64,000 nucleotides of DNA from Streptomyces albicerus (GCF_008905045.1 NZ_VWMY01000005.1:62001-126000), one strand, 5' to 3'; positions 16,560-25,350 are shown, numbered from the stretch's first letter. A program made the numbers and translations. Notes: generated from the sequence alone by a model not told the origin.

Positions 16560-19160
16560 GTGGATTGGGGGATCCTCGAACGCGACCACGAGCTGGACCG
16601 ACTGGCCGCCGCCGCGCGGGACGCGGCAGACGGAGCCGGTTCGGTGGTGCTCGTCTTCGGGGAAGCGGGAATCGGCAAGTCGAGCCTGGTGAAGGCCATG
16701 CCCGGCGTGCTGCCCGCCGACGCGCGCGTCCTGATGGGGGAGTGCGACGACCTCGCGACCCGGCGACCGCTCGGCCCCTTCCGCGACCTCGTCGGCAGCG
16801 TCGGCGCGGAACTGGCGCGAGCGCTCACGGCGGGCGGCGACCGGCCCCGGGTGTACGACGCCCTGCGGGCCGAGCTGATCGCGGCCCCGCACCCGGCGGT
16901 CCTCGTCGTCGAGGACGTGCACTGGGCCGACGAGGCCTCGCTCGACGCCCTGCGGTTCCTGGTGCACCGGGTGGAACGCCTCCCGGCCGTACTGGTCCTG
17001 ACCTACCGGGACGACGAACTGGACCGCCGCCACCCCCTGCACCACCTCCTCGGCCAGGTGTCCCGCGCCGAACGCGTGCACCGCCTCCCGCTGTCCCGGC
17101 TCTCCCCGGGCGCCGTCCGCACACTGAGCGCGGTGAGCCGGCTCGATCCGGCGGAGGTGTACACGGTGACCTCGGGCAATCCGTTCTTCGTCGCCGAGGT
17201 GGTGGCGGCCGGCGGCACCGGTGGCGTACCCCCGACGGTGGTCGACGCGGTCCTCGCCCGGCTGCGCGGCCTGGACGACCGCACCCGGGACGCCCTGGAA
17301 CAGCTCGCCGTGGTGCCCTCCGCGGTCGAACGCCCCCTTGCCGACGCGCTGCTCACGGACGGCGTGGCCGAACTGGCGGCGGCCGAACAGCGAGGCCTGC
17401 TGACCGTGACACCTGAACGGGCGGGATTCCGGCACGAGTTGATCCGCCGGGCCGTCGCCGACTCACTGCCCGCCGCACGGCGCATCGAACTCAACCGACG
17501 TGTCCTCGCCGCGCTGGTCGCGAAGCCCGGCTCCGACCCGTCCCGCGTCGTCCACCACGCGGCGGAGGCGGGCGACCAGGAAGCGATCGCGCGGTACGGC
17601 CCCGATGCCGCCCGTGACGCCTCCAGCGCGGGCGCACATCGTGAGGCCGCGGCCCACCTGCGGCTCGTCCTCAGGCAGCGCGACCGCTTCGGCGCGGCCG
17701 AACTGGCCGGTCTGCTGGAGCGGTACGCCGTCGAGAGCTACACCATCGCCGACTCCGCGGCCGCCGTCGACGCCGAGCAGGACGCGGTCGCGCTGCGCCG
17801 GTACCTCGGCGACACCCGGGCACTCGGCGCCGACCTGCGCTGGCTGTCCCGGATCCACTGGTGGGCGGGCGACGCCGACGAGGCACAACGCGCCGCGCGC
17901 GAGGCCATCGCGGTCCTGGAGGAGGCGGGCGACGACCGGCTGCTCGCGCTGGCCCTCAGCAACACGTCCCAGCTTCACATGCTGTCCGAACGCACCGCCC
18001 AGGCGGTCGACTTCGGCGAGCGCGCCATCGCCCTGGCCCGCCGCACGGGCGACATGGCGATCCTCGCGCACGCCCTCAACAACGTCGGCAGCGCCCGCTG
18101 GCGCGCCGGTGACCCGCTGGGCCGCGCCCAGTTGGAGGAGAGCCTGAAGGTCGCACTGGCGGCCGGCGAGGTCGAGCACGCCTGCCGGTCGTACGCCAAC
18201 CTGATCTGGACGCTGCTCGAACGCCTCGAGTACACCGAGGCCGACCGCTTCCTCGGGCCCGGGATGGAGCTGGCGGACCGGGCGGAGCACGTCGGCTTCC
18301 TCAGCTATCTCCATGTCTCGATGGCGCTGCGCCGGTTCGCCGCCGGAGCCTGGGACGACGCGGAGCGGCATGCCGAGGTGGGCGCCCACGAGTTCGTGCC
18401 CGCCCGCTGTCCCGCCCTGACCGTCCTGGCCCGGGTGCGCGTCCGCCGCGGCAGGAGCGGCGCCGACGAACTGCTCGACGAGGCCTGGGAGATCGCCGTA
18501 CGCACCCGCGAACTCCAGCGCACCGGGCCGGTCGCGGCGGCCCGGGCCGAGGCGGCCTGGCTCCGGAGCGATCACGCCGCGGTGGTCGCGGCCGCCGCCG
18601 AGGTCTTCGAGCAGGCGCGCCGCCTGTCCGCCGTGTCGCACCGGACCGAGCTCGGCTACTGGCTCACCAAGGCGGGGCACCCCGTACCGGTAGACGGGTC
18701 GGACCATCCGTACGCGCTCCAGACCGCGGGACGGTGGCGTGAGGCGGCGCAGGCGTGGCTCGCGGTCGGCTGCCCGTACGAGCATGCCGCCGCGCTCGCC
18801 GAGAGCCCGGACCCTGACGACAAGCTCGCCGCCCTCGCCGGTCTGGACGCGCTCGGCGCGGAACCCCTGGCGCGCCTGGTCCGCGGCGAGTTGCGGCGGC
18901 TCGGCGTGCGCCGCATCCCGCGCGGGCCGCTCGCCGCGACACGGGAGAACCCCGCGGGACTCACCGAGCGCCAGCTCCAGGTCATGCGGCTGCTGGCCCA
19001 GGGTCTGACCAATCCCGAGATCGCCGAGCGGCTCGTGGTCTCGGTCCGTACGGTCGACAACCACGTCTCCGCCGTACTGGACAAGCTCGGCGCCCACACC
19101 CGCCGCCAGGCCACCGTCCGCGCCACGGAACTCGGCCTGCTGTCCGGACGTGAGACCTAG
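16560..19160 (+). CDS. LAL-type LuxR-family ATPase regulator, 866 aa
   Basis: A large ATP-binding regulator of the LAL/MalT group. It has an N-terminal AAA-like domain with Walker A GEAGIGKS (34-41) and Walker B VLVVEDVHWADEAS (near 120), a central alpha-helical TPR-like region (about 350-780), and a C-terminal LuxR HTH (LTERQLQVMRLLAQGLTNPE to VDNHVSAVLDKLG). It probably binds an inducer and ATP, oligomerises, and activates transcription. The GTG start at 16560 precedes the conserved ILERDHELDRL. Its TAG stop lies inside the ACCTAGG direct repeat that flanks the MITE-like element, so the insertion is exactly at the 3' end. Its targets are unknown. Confidence 0.9.
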   Translation: MDWGILERDHELDRLAAAARDAADGAGSVVLVFGEAGIGKSSLVKAMPGVLPADARVLMGECDDLATRRPLGPFRDLVGSVGAELARALTAGGDRPRVYDALRAELIAAPHPAVLVVEDVHWADEASLDALRFLVHRVERLPAVLVLTYRDDELDRRHPLHHLLGQVSRAERVHRLPLSRLSPGAVRTLSAVSRLDPAEVYTVTSGNPFFVAEVVAAGGTGGVPPTVVDAVLARLRGLDDRTRDALEQLAVVPSAVERPLADALLTDGVAELAAAEQRGLLTVTPERAGFRHELIRRAVADSLPAARRIELNRRVLAALVAKPGSDPSRVVHHAAEAGDQEAIARYGPDAARDASSAGAHREAAAHLRLVLRQRDRFGAAELAGLLERYAVESYTIADSAAAVDAEQDAVALRRYLGDTRALGADLRWLSRIHWWAGDADEAQRAAREAIAVLEEAGDDRLLALALSNTSQLHMLSERTAQAVDFGERAIALARRTGDMAILAHALNNVGSARWRAGDPLGRAQLEESLKVALAAGEVEHACRSYANLIWTLLERLEYTEADRFLGPGMELADRAEHVGFLSYLHVSMALRRFAAGAWDDAERHAEVGAHEFVPARCPALTVLARVRVRRGRSGADELLDEAWEIAVRTRELQRTGPVAAARAEAAWLRSDHAAVVAAAAEVFEQARRLSAVSHRTELGYWLTKAGHPVPVDGSDHPYALQTAGRWREAAQAWLAVGCPYEHAAALAESPDPDDKLAALAGLDALGAEPLARLVRGELRRLGVRRIPRGPLAATRENPAGLTERQLQVMRLLAQGLTNPEIAERLVVSVRTVDNHVSAVLDKLGAHTRRQATVRATELGLLSGRET

Positions 19161-19161
19161 G

Positions 19162-19391
19162 CCCTGTCGTCAGACTCCCGCCTGCCCCGCGACGCCATGC
19201 ACGCTCCCCCACTGCCTTAAAGGGCGTGGGAGGTGCCCCCACTCGCCGCACCGGGCACAGACCCAAGTACGTCCAGTACGAGGGCCTGCGCCCGGCACTC
19301 CCCCCAGCCTTCGGCCGGGGGGACCCCCAGAGCACGCACCTGACGCCGCGGGGCCCGCCCTCCGGGCGGACGACGGGAGTCTGACGACAGG
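19162..19391. mobile_element. MITE-like element with 18-bp perfect terminal inverted repeats
   Basis: A 230-base noncoding element. Its ends carry CCTGTCGTCAGACTCCCG (19163-19180) and the exact complement (19374-19391). ACCTAGG occurs immediately outside both ends (19155-19161 and 19392-19398), consistent with a target-site duplication. The interior has further short inverted segments (for example a GGCCGAAGGCTGGGGGG-type stem near 19300-19320) but no reading frame of note. The features fit a miniature inverted-repeat transposable element moved by a transposase elsewhere. It sits at the stop codon of the LAL gene. Confidence 0.8.
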
Positions 19392-19511
19392 ACCTAGGTA
19401 GCCACCGCGCCGAGCTGAGTGACGGGCACGGATATCTGCGCCCGGGGGACGGGACTAGAAACAGGCGCATCGGAGGGGCCCGGAGGCAGGGTCCCGGATC
19501 GGGGGATGCGC

Positions 19512-20909
19512 ATGTCCATCACACCGGCACAGGCAGCACGCCAGGAACTCACCGGATTCAAGGGCCAGTTGATCGGTCCGGACGATCCCGGTTACGAGGA
19601 GGCCGGCGCGGTCTACAACGCGATGATCAACCGGCGGCCCGCCCTGGTGGCGCGCTGTACGAGCGCCGAGGACGTGACGCACGCCGTCGGCTTCGCCCGC
19701 GACCACGGCCTGCCGCTGGCGGTCCGCGGCGGCGGGCACCACGGGGCGGGCCTGGGGACCTGCGACGACGGGGTGGTCGTAGACCTGTCCCCGCTCAAGG
19801 ACATCGAGGTCGACCCGAAGGCCAGGACGGTCCGCGTCGGCGGGGGTTGCGTCTGGGGCGAAGTGGACCAGGCCACCAACGCACACGGTCTGGCCACCCC
19901 GAGCGGCATCATCTCCACGACCGGCGTCGGCGGCCTCACCCTGGGCGGCGGCCTCGGTCATCTCACCCGCAAGTGCGGTCTGGCCATCGACAACCTGCTG
20001 GAGGCCGAACTGGTCCTGGCGAACGGCGAGCACGTGCGCGCGAGCGCCGACGAGAACACCGACCTGTACTGGGCGATCCGCGGCGGAGGCGGCAACTTCG
20101 GAGTCGTCACCTCGTTCCTGTTCCGGCTGCACGAGGTGAGCACGGTCATCGCCGGGCCCACGTTCTGGCCCGTCGAACAGTGTGCCGAGGTCCTCGCCGC
20201 CTACCGCGACTTCATCCCGCACGCGCCCCGCGACCTCAACGGCTTCTTCCTGATCGGCGCCGTCCCGCCGGGCCCGCCGTTCCCCGAGGAGATCCATGGG
20301 CGCAAGGCCTGCGGTGTCGTGTGGTGTTACGCCGGGGACGACGAGGAGGCCGCGTCGCGCGCGATGGCGCCGCTGCTCGACGCCCTGCCGCAGCCGATGC
20401 TGCACGGCCCGGCACCGATGCCGCACCCCGCGATCCAGTCGGCCTTCGACGGCCTCTACCCGCCCGGCGACCAGTGGTACTGGCGGGCCGACTTCGTCAA
20501 CGAGATCCCCGGCGACGCGATCGACCTGCACGCCAAGTTCGGTGCCGAACTGCCGACCATGAAGTCGACGATGCACCTGTACCCGATCGACGGCGCCGTC
20601 CACGACCACGCGCCGACGGACACCGCCTGGAGCTACCGCGACGCACGCTGGGCGTCCGTGTACGCGGGCGTGGACCCCGACCCGGCCAACGCCGGCCTGA
20701 TCAAGCAGTGGACCGTCGACTACTTCGAGGCCCTTCACCCGTACTCGGCGGGCGGCGCCTACGTGAACATGATGATGGACGAGGGCCAGGAGCGCGTACG
20801 GGCGAGCTACCGCGACAACTACGCCCGGCTGGCCCGGATCAAGGCCGACCACGACCCGGGCAACCTGTTCCGGCTCAACCAGAACATCCAGCCGGCCGAG
20901 CGACCCTGA
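19512..20909 (+). CDS. FAD-binding oxidase with BBE domain
   Basis: A 465-residue flavoprotein of the VAO/PCMH family. The FAD domain carries LAVRGGGHHGAGLGTCDDGVV, in which the His (near residue 76) is the usual covalent FAD ligand. The Cys of GHLTRKCGLAIDNLL is positioned as in bicovalent enzymes. A C-terminal BBE segment (YRDNYARLARIKADHDPGNLFR) completes the berberine-bridge-like fold. Such enzymes oxidise alcohols, sugars or natural products with O2. No signal peptide is seen. ATGs lie at 19506 and 19512; the second is preferred because a GGGGGA box precedes it. The upstream MITE separates it from the LAL gene. Confidence 0.9.
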   Translation: MSITPAQAARQELTGFKGQLIGPDDPGYEEAGAVYNAMINRRPALVARCTSAEDVTHAVGFARDHGLPLAVRGGGHHGAGLGTCDDGVVVDLSPLKDIEVDPKARTVRVGGGCVWGEVDQATNAHGLATPSGIISTTGVGGLTLGGGLGHLTRKCGLAIDNLLEAELVLANGEHVRASADENTDLYWAIRGGGGNFGVVTSFLFRLHEVSTVIAGPTFWPVEQCAEVLAAYRDFIPHAPRDLNGFFLIGAVPPGPPFPEEIHGRKACGVVWCYAGDDEEAASRAMAPLLDALPQPMLHGPAPMPHPAIQSAFDGLYPPGDQWYWRADFVNEIPGDAIDLHAKFGAELPTMKSTMHLYPIDGAVHDHAPTDTAWSYRDARWASVYAGVDPDPANAGLIKQWTVDYFEALHPYSAGGAYVNMMMDEGQERVRASYRDNYARLARIKADHDPGNLFRLNQNIQPAERP

Positions 20910-20940
20910 CCTGCCCAAAGCCTGACCGGCCTCAAGATCG

Positions 20941-20969
20941 GCCCTGGCGCCAACGGGGGGCGCCAGGGC
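20941..20969. terminator. Bidirectional hairpin terminator
   Basis: GCCCTGGCGCC (20941-20951) and GGCGCCAGGGC (20959-20969) form a perfect 11-bp stem with a 7-base loop, followed by TTT on the plus strand. It lies between two convergent genes (stops at 20909 and 20985). Confidence 0.85.
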
Positions 20970-20984
20970 TTTCGGGGGCGCGGG

Positions 20985-21794
20985 TCAGGGCTTGCGGGCG
21001 ATGCCCCCGTACACGTCCGTCGGCTCCGGGGTCGTGCCCGGCTCGGGGCGCCACAGCGGGCAGGAGACGATGCCGGGCTCCAGCAGCTCCAGGCCCTCGT
21101 AGTAGGCGGCGACCTGTCGCGGACTGCGCAGCACGTACGGGACGGCGCCCGTGTCGTCGTAGCCCTCCTGGGCCCGCTTGAGCTCGGCGTCGGTGTCGGT
21201 GCTGTCGTAGTGCACGAAGTAGCTGCCCGACGGCAGGGCGGCCTGCAGGCGGCGCACGATCGACTTGGCCTCTTCGTAGTCCTGGATGTGACCCAGGATG
21301 CCCATCAGCATCAGTGCGACGGGCTTGCTGAAGTCCAGGATCTTGTCCGCGGCTTCGATGATCTTCTCGGGCTCGTGCAGGTTGGCGTCGATGTAGTCGG
21401 TGACGCCCTCGGGGGTGCTGGTGAGCAGGGCCTGGGCGTGCCGCAGTACCAGCGGGTCGTTGTCCACGTAGACGATCCGGGACTCCGGCGCCACGCGCTG
21501 GGCGACCTGGTGGGTGTTGTCGTACGTGGGAAGGCCCGTGCCGATGTCCAGGAACTGGCGGATGCCCAGTTCGCCGGCGACGAACGTCACGGTGCGGATC
21601 AGATAGCCGCGGGAGGCGCGGGCCATCGTCTCGATGTTCGGGGCGATCTCACGGTAGGCATCGCCCGCGACCCGGTCGACCTCGTAGTTGTCCTTCCCGC
21701 CCATCCAGTAGTTCCAGATGCGGGCCGAGTGCGGCACCGTGGTGTCGATCTTGGACAAGGCTTCTTGGTCGGGGGTGCTCTGGCCGTCTGCCAT
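20985..21794 (-). CDS. Methyltransf_19 (SAV2177-like) SAM methyltransferase
   Basis: A 269-residue member of the streptomycete S-adenosyl methyltransferase family (formerly DUF574). Diagnostic segments are ARIWNYWMGGKDNYEVDR near residue 24, the SAM motif FLDIGTGLPTYDNTH (about 82-96), VYVDNDPLVLRHAQALL, and the C-terminal LWRPEP...DVYGGIARKP. These proteins are highly multiplied in Streptomyces and usually neighbour XRE/DUF397 genes, as here. The substrate is not established. It starts at ATG 21794 with AGGAGA upstream, 35 bases after the kinase-like gene on the same strand. A second copy begins its 3' end at the right edge of this window. Confidence 0.92.
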   Translation of the reverse strand: MADGQSTPDQEALSKIDTTVPHSARIWNYWMGGKDNYEVDRVAGDAYREIAPNIETMARASRGYLIRTVTFVAGELGIRQFLDIGTGLPTYDNTHQVAQRVAPESRIVYVDNDPLVLRHAQALLTSTPEGVTDYIDANLHEPEKIIEAADKILDFSKPVALMLMGILGHIQDYEEAKSIVRRLQAALPSGSYFVHYDSTDTDAELKRAQEGYDDTGAVPYVLRSPRQVAAYYEGLELLEPGIVSCPLWRPEPGTTPEPTDVYGGIARKP

Positions 21795-21829
21795 GGGATA
21801 TCTCCTGCCGTGCGTCACGCGGTCAGTCA

Positions 21830-22342
21830 CTAACCTACCGTCAACTTCCTTTTGCATCGCCCCAGTTGAGGAGCCGGAGCAGGTGCACGGATGGGAGGGC
21901 CGGGGCCGCCGACGTCGAGAGTGACGACGGTGACGTGCTGGGCGAGGGTGCGGAACGCGCGGTCGAAGGCGTCGGCCGCCTCGGCGCTCTCGGCGTCCGG
22001 CTCGCGCCCGGAGTCCGTCAGATGGAGAAGGGCGCCGTCCCGTTCGGCCACGGACTCGGCGAAGTCGAGCGCCTGGATCCAGGTCACCCGGGAGTGTCCG
22101 CGGCGCAACGGCCCGTAGACGAGTTCGTGGATGATGCCGCCGTCGACGGCCAGCCGGCCGGGCGCGGCGAGGAGTTCGCGGTACGGGCGGGTCGGGTCCA
22201 CGTGGTGCAGATGGCCCCGCGAGCGGCGGATCATGAATCCGTTGCGGACCAGTTCGGCGAGCAGTCCGCTTCTGCCGATTCCGTCGGGGCCCTCGACGAC
22301 CAGTGTCCGGCACTGGCTGACGGCCTCATGGAGCGTGCGCAT
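21830..22342 (-). CDS. P-loop nucleotide-kinase-like protein with altered Walker A
   Basis: A 170-residue protein resembling thymidylate/deoxynucleotide kinases: a first strand and P-loop TLVVEGPDGIGRSGLLAEL (14-32), then IIHELVYGPLRRGHSRVTW, which matches the ELVYGPVLRG segment of phage-type dNMP kinases. The P-loop Lys that binds phosphate is replaced by Arg (GxxGxGRS), so kinase activity is doubtful. The last 30 residues are Pro/Ala-rich and end in KRKLTVG. The start at 22342 has GGGAGGGAG. It probably forms a short operon with the Methyltransf_19 gene 35 bases downstream. Confidence 0.7.
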   Translation of the reverse strand: MRTLHEAVSQCRTLVVEGPDGIGRSGLLAELVRNGFMIRRSRGHLHHVDPTRPYRELLAAPGRLAVDGGIIHELVYGPLRRGHSRVTWIQALDFAESVAERDGALLHLTDSGREPDAESAEAADAFDRAFRTLAQHVTVVTLDVGGPGPPIRAPAPAPQLGRCKRKLTVG

Positions 22343-22420
22343 ACCACTCCCTCCCGGACGACCGACTTTCCCAGTGTGGCCGGACGACCCGCACGGCGGG
22401 AGTGCGCGTGCGGGTTTTCC

Positions 22421-22464
22421 GGTTGTGCGGGCGTAGTGGTTGATGGTTGTGCGGGCGTAGTGGT
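22421..22464. repeat. 20-bp direct repeat, two copies
   Basis: GGTTGTGCGGGCGTAGTGGT occurs at 22421-22440 and 22445-22464 in the gap between the kinase-like gene and the DUF397 gene. It looks like a simple duplication and may sit in the promoter of the leftward kinase-like gene. Confidence 0.7.
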
Positions 22465-22549
22465 GCTGCCCGGTACGGGCGAGTGGTGGCGTCCGAGCGC
22501 GGGCTCGCGACGCGCGGTCCTCGGTGCGACGTCGGGCGACGAGGCGGCG

Positions 22550-22786
22550 TCAGGCGACGAGGAAGTCGGCCTGGCCGGACTTCGCGCCTTCCAGGAACGA
22601 GACCATCTCGTCCCGGGTGTAGATCAGCGCGGGCCCGTCCGGGTCCTTGGACTGGCGGAACGCGACGCTGCCGTCGGGCAGCCGCTTGGCCTCGACGCAG
22701 CTTCCGCCGTTGGTGCCGCTCCAGGGCTTGTGCCAGCCCTCGGTTCCCAGATCGATGGCGGGCATCCCGCTGTAGATGGAACCCAT
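22550..22786 (-). CDS. DUF397 protein
   Basis: A 78-residue cytoplasmic protein with the DUF397 pattern: WHKPWSGTNGGSCVEAKRLPDG, VAFRQSKDPDGPALIYTRDE and a C-terminal SFLEGAKSGQADFL. DUF397 proteins are partners of the XRE/DUF5753 regulators beside them; the Streptomyces BldB and WhiJ loci are the best known members of this system. It starts at ATG 22786; AAGGAG for this gene lies over the last codons of the regulator, whose stop is only 3 bases away, so the two are coupled. Confidence 0.92.
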   Translation of the reverse strand: MGSIYSGMPAIDLGTEGWHKPWSGTNGGSCVEAKRLPDGSVAFRQSKDPDGPALIYTRDEMVSFLEGAKSGQADFLVA

Positions 22787-22789
22787 GGC

Positions 22790-23656
22790 TCACAACTCCT
22801 TACGCAGTTCTCCCAGGATGGCCCTGGTTCGAGCGACCGGTTCCGCCTGCACGGACATCCGGTCCATTACTTCGAGGTACGTCACGACGTCGGTGGGCTG
22901 GTCGACATAGACCGCGCCGACGAGGCTCTCGGTGTAGACGACGTCGGGAAGTTCGGAGAAGCCGAAACGGAAGTAGTGGAAGGGGCCGAACGCGCCCGGG
23001 TGTGCGCCCACTTTGAAGCGCAGGATCTGGATCCGGACCTTGGGCATCTCCAGGGCCTCGGTCAGCCGGTCGAGCTGGGCCCGCATCACCTCGGCCCCGC
23101 CCACCGGGCGGCGCAGCACCGTCTCGTCGAGGATGGCCCAGACTGCCGGTGCGTCGGGCTTGGCCAGCAGGTCCTGGCGCTTCAGGCGCAGGGCGACCCG
23201 GCGGTCGATGTCCTCCTTCGTCTCGTTGGGAAAGCCGATGCGCATGAGCGCGGCGGCATAGTCGTGCGTCTGCAACAGGCCCGGGACGTAGTGGGGTTCG
23301 TAGAGACGGATGACGCTGGCTTCGCTCTCCAGGCTCACGTAGGCGCTGAACCACTCGGGCAGTACGTCGCGGTACGAGTACCACCAGCCGGGCTCGTTGG
23401 CCTCCCTGGCCAGAGCGAGGAAGTCGTCGATCTCCGCGGCGGGAACTCCGTAGGTGTGCAGCAACTCCCTCACGTAGGGGATACGGAAGCCGACCTCGGC
23501 CTTTTCGATCCGGCGGACCGTCAGAGGGGTGACCTCGATGGCCCGCGCCGCGTCCTCGAACGAGACTCCGGCCTGCTCGCGCAGCTGCCGGAGCCGCTTG
23601 CCGAGGACCATCCGCAGGACGGTCGGTGCACTGCCGCCCGAGCGGTTGTCGCTCAC
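22790..23656 (-). CDS. XRE-family regulator with DUF5753 domain (WhiJ-like)
   Basis: A 288-residue DNA-binding regulator. The N-terminal HTH_3/XRE domain covers about 16-72 (LGKRLRQLREQAGVSFEDAA, then TVRRIEKAEVG). The C-terminal DUF5753 domain covers about 90-285 (EPHYVPGLLQTHDYAAALM and LRFKVGAHPGAFGPFHYFRF are diagnostic). It pairs with the DUF397 gene downstream. The GTG start at 23656 is preceded by GGGAGGTAG. A perfect palindrome at 23732-23752 lies 76 bases upstream, between this gene and the divergent TPR regulator, and is a likely operator. Confidence 0.93.
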   Translation of the reverse strand: MSDNRSGGSAPTVLRMVLGKRLRQLREQAGVSFEDAARAIEVTPLTVRRIEKAEVGFRIPYVRELLHTYGVPAAEIDDFLALAREANEPGWWYSYRDVLPEWFSAYVSLESEASVIRLYEPHYVPGLLQTHDYAAALMRIGFPNETKEDIDRRVALRLKRQDLLAKPDAPAVWAILDETVLRRPVGGAEVMRAQLDRLTEALEMPKVRIQILRFKVGAHPGAFGPFHYFRFGFSELPDVVYTESLVGAVYVDQPTDVVTYLEVMDRMSVQAEPVARTRAILGELRKEL

Positions 23657-23731
23657 GTGCTACCTCCCGGAACGGCCGTCACAGCGTGCAGTGTGCCACG
23701 CCGTCGCTGACACAGACAGGGCGATGCGGAT

Positions 23732-23752
23732 CGTTCTGAAATTATCAGAACG
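23732..23752. promoter_or_regulatory. 21-bp palindromic operator candidate between two divergent regulators
   Basis: CGTTCTGA-N5-TCAGAACG has perfect 8-bp arms and an AT-rich centre (AATTA), unusual in this GC-rich DNA. It is placed to control both the XRE/DUF5753 gene (leftward) and the TPR regulator (rightward). Confidence 0.65.
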
Positions 23753-23756
23753 CTTG

Positions 23757-23786
23757 TTGCGGGTTGAGTCTGTCGGCCATCATAGT
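23757..23786 (+). promoter_or_regulatory. Candidate promoter for the TPR regulator
   Basis: TTGCGG (23757-23762) and CATAGT (23781-23786) are spaced by 18 bases, immediately downstream of the palindrome. The predicted transcript would begin about 110 bases before the start codon at 23903. Confidence 0.4.
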
Positions 23787-23902
23787 GATCGAGTGACCTG
23801 CCGCACAGCCCGGCGGCGACGACGCACAACAGCGCACAGCCGCACTGGAATTGACGCCCCGGCAGGTAGGGCGGAACCGCAGCACCGCGATGCGAGACCT
23901 GG

Positions 23903-25315
23903 ATGGCCACCGTGAGCGACGGACAATCGAGGAGCCCGGGCAAGGGCCCTGCCGGGGCCAACAAGGCGCTGGCCGCCGCCCTCAGAGACGCCGGCTGCTC
24001 CTATGCCTCACTCGCCCTGCGGGTCAATGAACTGGGGCGCTGCCAGGGCACGGACTCCAACTACGACAAGGCGTCGGTCACCCGCTGGCTGAGCGGCCAG
24101 CAACCCCGGGGGAACACACCGGAGTTGATCGCCGCCGTGCTGTCCGAGCGACTCGGCCACGCCGTCTCGCCCACGGACCTCGGCTTCCTGCCCGACCAGC
24201 AACGCCCGGTAGCGGGCAGGGCACTCGTGTACCGCGAAGACCTGGCAGAAACCTTGCACACCTTGGCCGAACTGGGCTCCACCGACATCTCCCGCCGCAG
24301 CCTCCTCGGTGCGGTCCCCTTCGTCGCCGGTGCCCTGACGAATCCTCAGCGCGAATGGCTGCTCTGGCTGGTGGAGAACCCCGACGTCACCCGCCTCGCC
24401 CCGGTGACCGACGGCGGGCCCGTCGAGCAGGTCCACGCCATGATCAGCATGTTCGACCAGATGGACAACCACTTCGGCGGCGGCGGAGTGCGCACCAGCA
24501 TCGTGCACTACCTGTCCACCGAGGTCGTCCCCATGCTGCAGCGCCGCGGCACACCCCCGCACCAGCAGCGGCTGCTGTACGCCGCCGCGGCCCGCCTCGC
24601 CGCGATGGCCGGCTGGAGCTCGTACGACGCGGGGGAGTACGGGCTCGCGCAGCGCTACATGACCCAGGCGCTGAGACTGTGCGCCGAAGGCCGCGACCGC
24701 GTCCTGGGCGGGCAGATCCTCGCCGGCCTCTCGCACCTGGCCACCAGCCTCGGCCGGCCCGACGAGGGAGTGGCGCTGGCCAGGGCCGGTATCGCCACCG
24801 CGAGGGACTCGGGCAGCCCGCTCGGCCTGATGCGTCTGTACGCCATGTCGGCGCGCGGACACGCGGCGCGGGGCAGCTCCGGCGAGACGGCCGAGGCGCT
24901 GCGGCTCGCGGAGCAGCAGCTGGACGTGAGCCGCGGCGCCGCCCAGGAGTCCGTCTGGGTCCGCTTCCTCGACCACCACTATCTGCAGGCCGAGTCCGCC
25001 CTGTGCTTCCGTGACCTCGGCCTCGCCGCGCAGGCGGAGCGCACGGCGGGTGAGTCCATCGGCGCCAACGCCGACCGGCGCAGGCGCCAGGCCATCAGCC
25101 GTTCCGTACTGGCGACCGCGCACCTCCAGCAGAACCGTCTCGACGAGGCCATCGGCACGGCGACCGAGGCGCTCGAGACCCTCGGTACGGTGCACAGCGA
25201 GCGTTCCATCCAGGCCCTGCGCGACTTCCGCAGGAGGCTGGAGAGCCGCCGGCACGAGCCGCTGGTCCAGGAGTTCGAGCGCAGGTCCCGCCCGGTGCTG
25301 GGGGCCGCGGCATGA
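23903..25315 (+). CDS. HTH plus TPR-like transcriptional regulator, 470 aa
   Basis: The N-terminal ~90 residues form an XRE-like HTH of the streptomycete type (YASLALRVNELGRCQ, then YDKASVTRWLSGQQPRGNTP). The rest (about 160-460) is built of helical TPR-like repeats (for example QRLLYAAAARLAAMAGWSSY, AQRYMTQALRLCAEG, RSVLATAHLQQNRLDEAI). The architecture recalls developmental regulators such as NsdA/NsdB in Streptomyces, but orthology cannot be claimed. The TPR region may bind a peptide or partner protein. It is divergent from the XRE/DUF397 pair, and a palindrome lies between them. Confidence 0.82.
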   Translation: MATVSDGQSRSPGKGPAGANKALAAALRDAGCSYASLALRVNELGRCQGTDSNYDKASVTRWLSGQQPRGNTPELIAAVLSERLGHAVSPTDLGFLPDQQRPVAGRALVYREDLAETLHTLAELGSTDISRRSLLGAVPFVAGALTNPQREWLLWLVENPDVTRLAPVTDGGPVEQVHAMISMFDQMDNHFGGGGVRTSIVHYLSTEVVPMLQRRGTPPHQQRLLYAAAARLAAMAGWSSYDAGEYGLAQRYMTQALRLCAEGRDRVLGGQILAGLSHLATSLGRPDEGVALARAGIATARDSGSPLGLMRLYAMSARGHAARGSSGETAEALRLAEQQLDVSRGAAQESVWVRFLDHHYLQAESALCFRDLGLAAQAERTAGESIGANADRRRRQAISRSVLATAHLQQNRLDEAIGTATEALETLGTVHSERSIQALRDFRRRLESRRHEPLVQEFERRSRPVLGAAA

Positions 25316-25350
25316 CGGCCGGCCCGGGCACGACCGGCCCGCCCGGCGGT

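Noticed and set aside
16302-17435. A 377-codon leftward frame opposite the LAL gene
   Set aside because: It is antisense to the ATPase domain of the LAL gene and has no recognisable domain. Only the separate short frame ending at 16343 shows LacI similarity.
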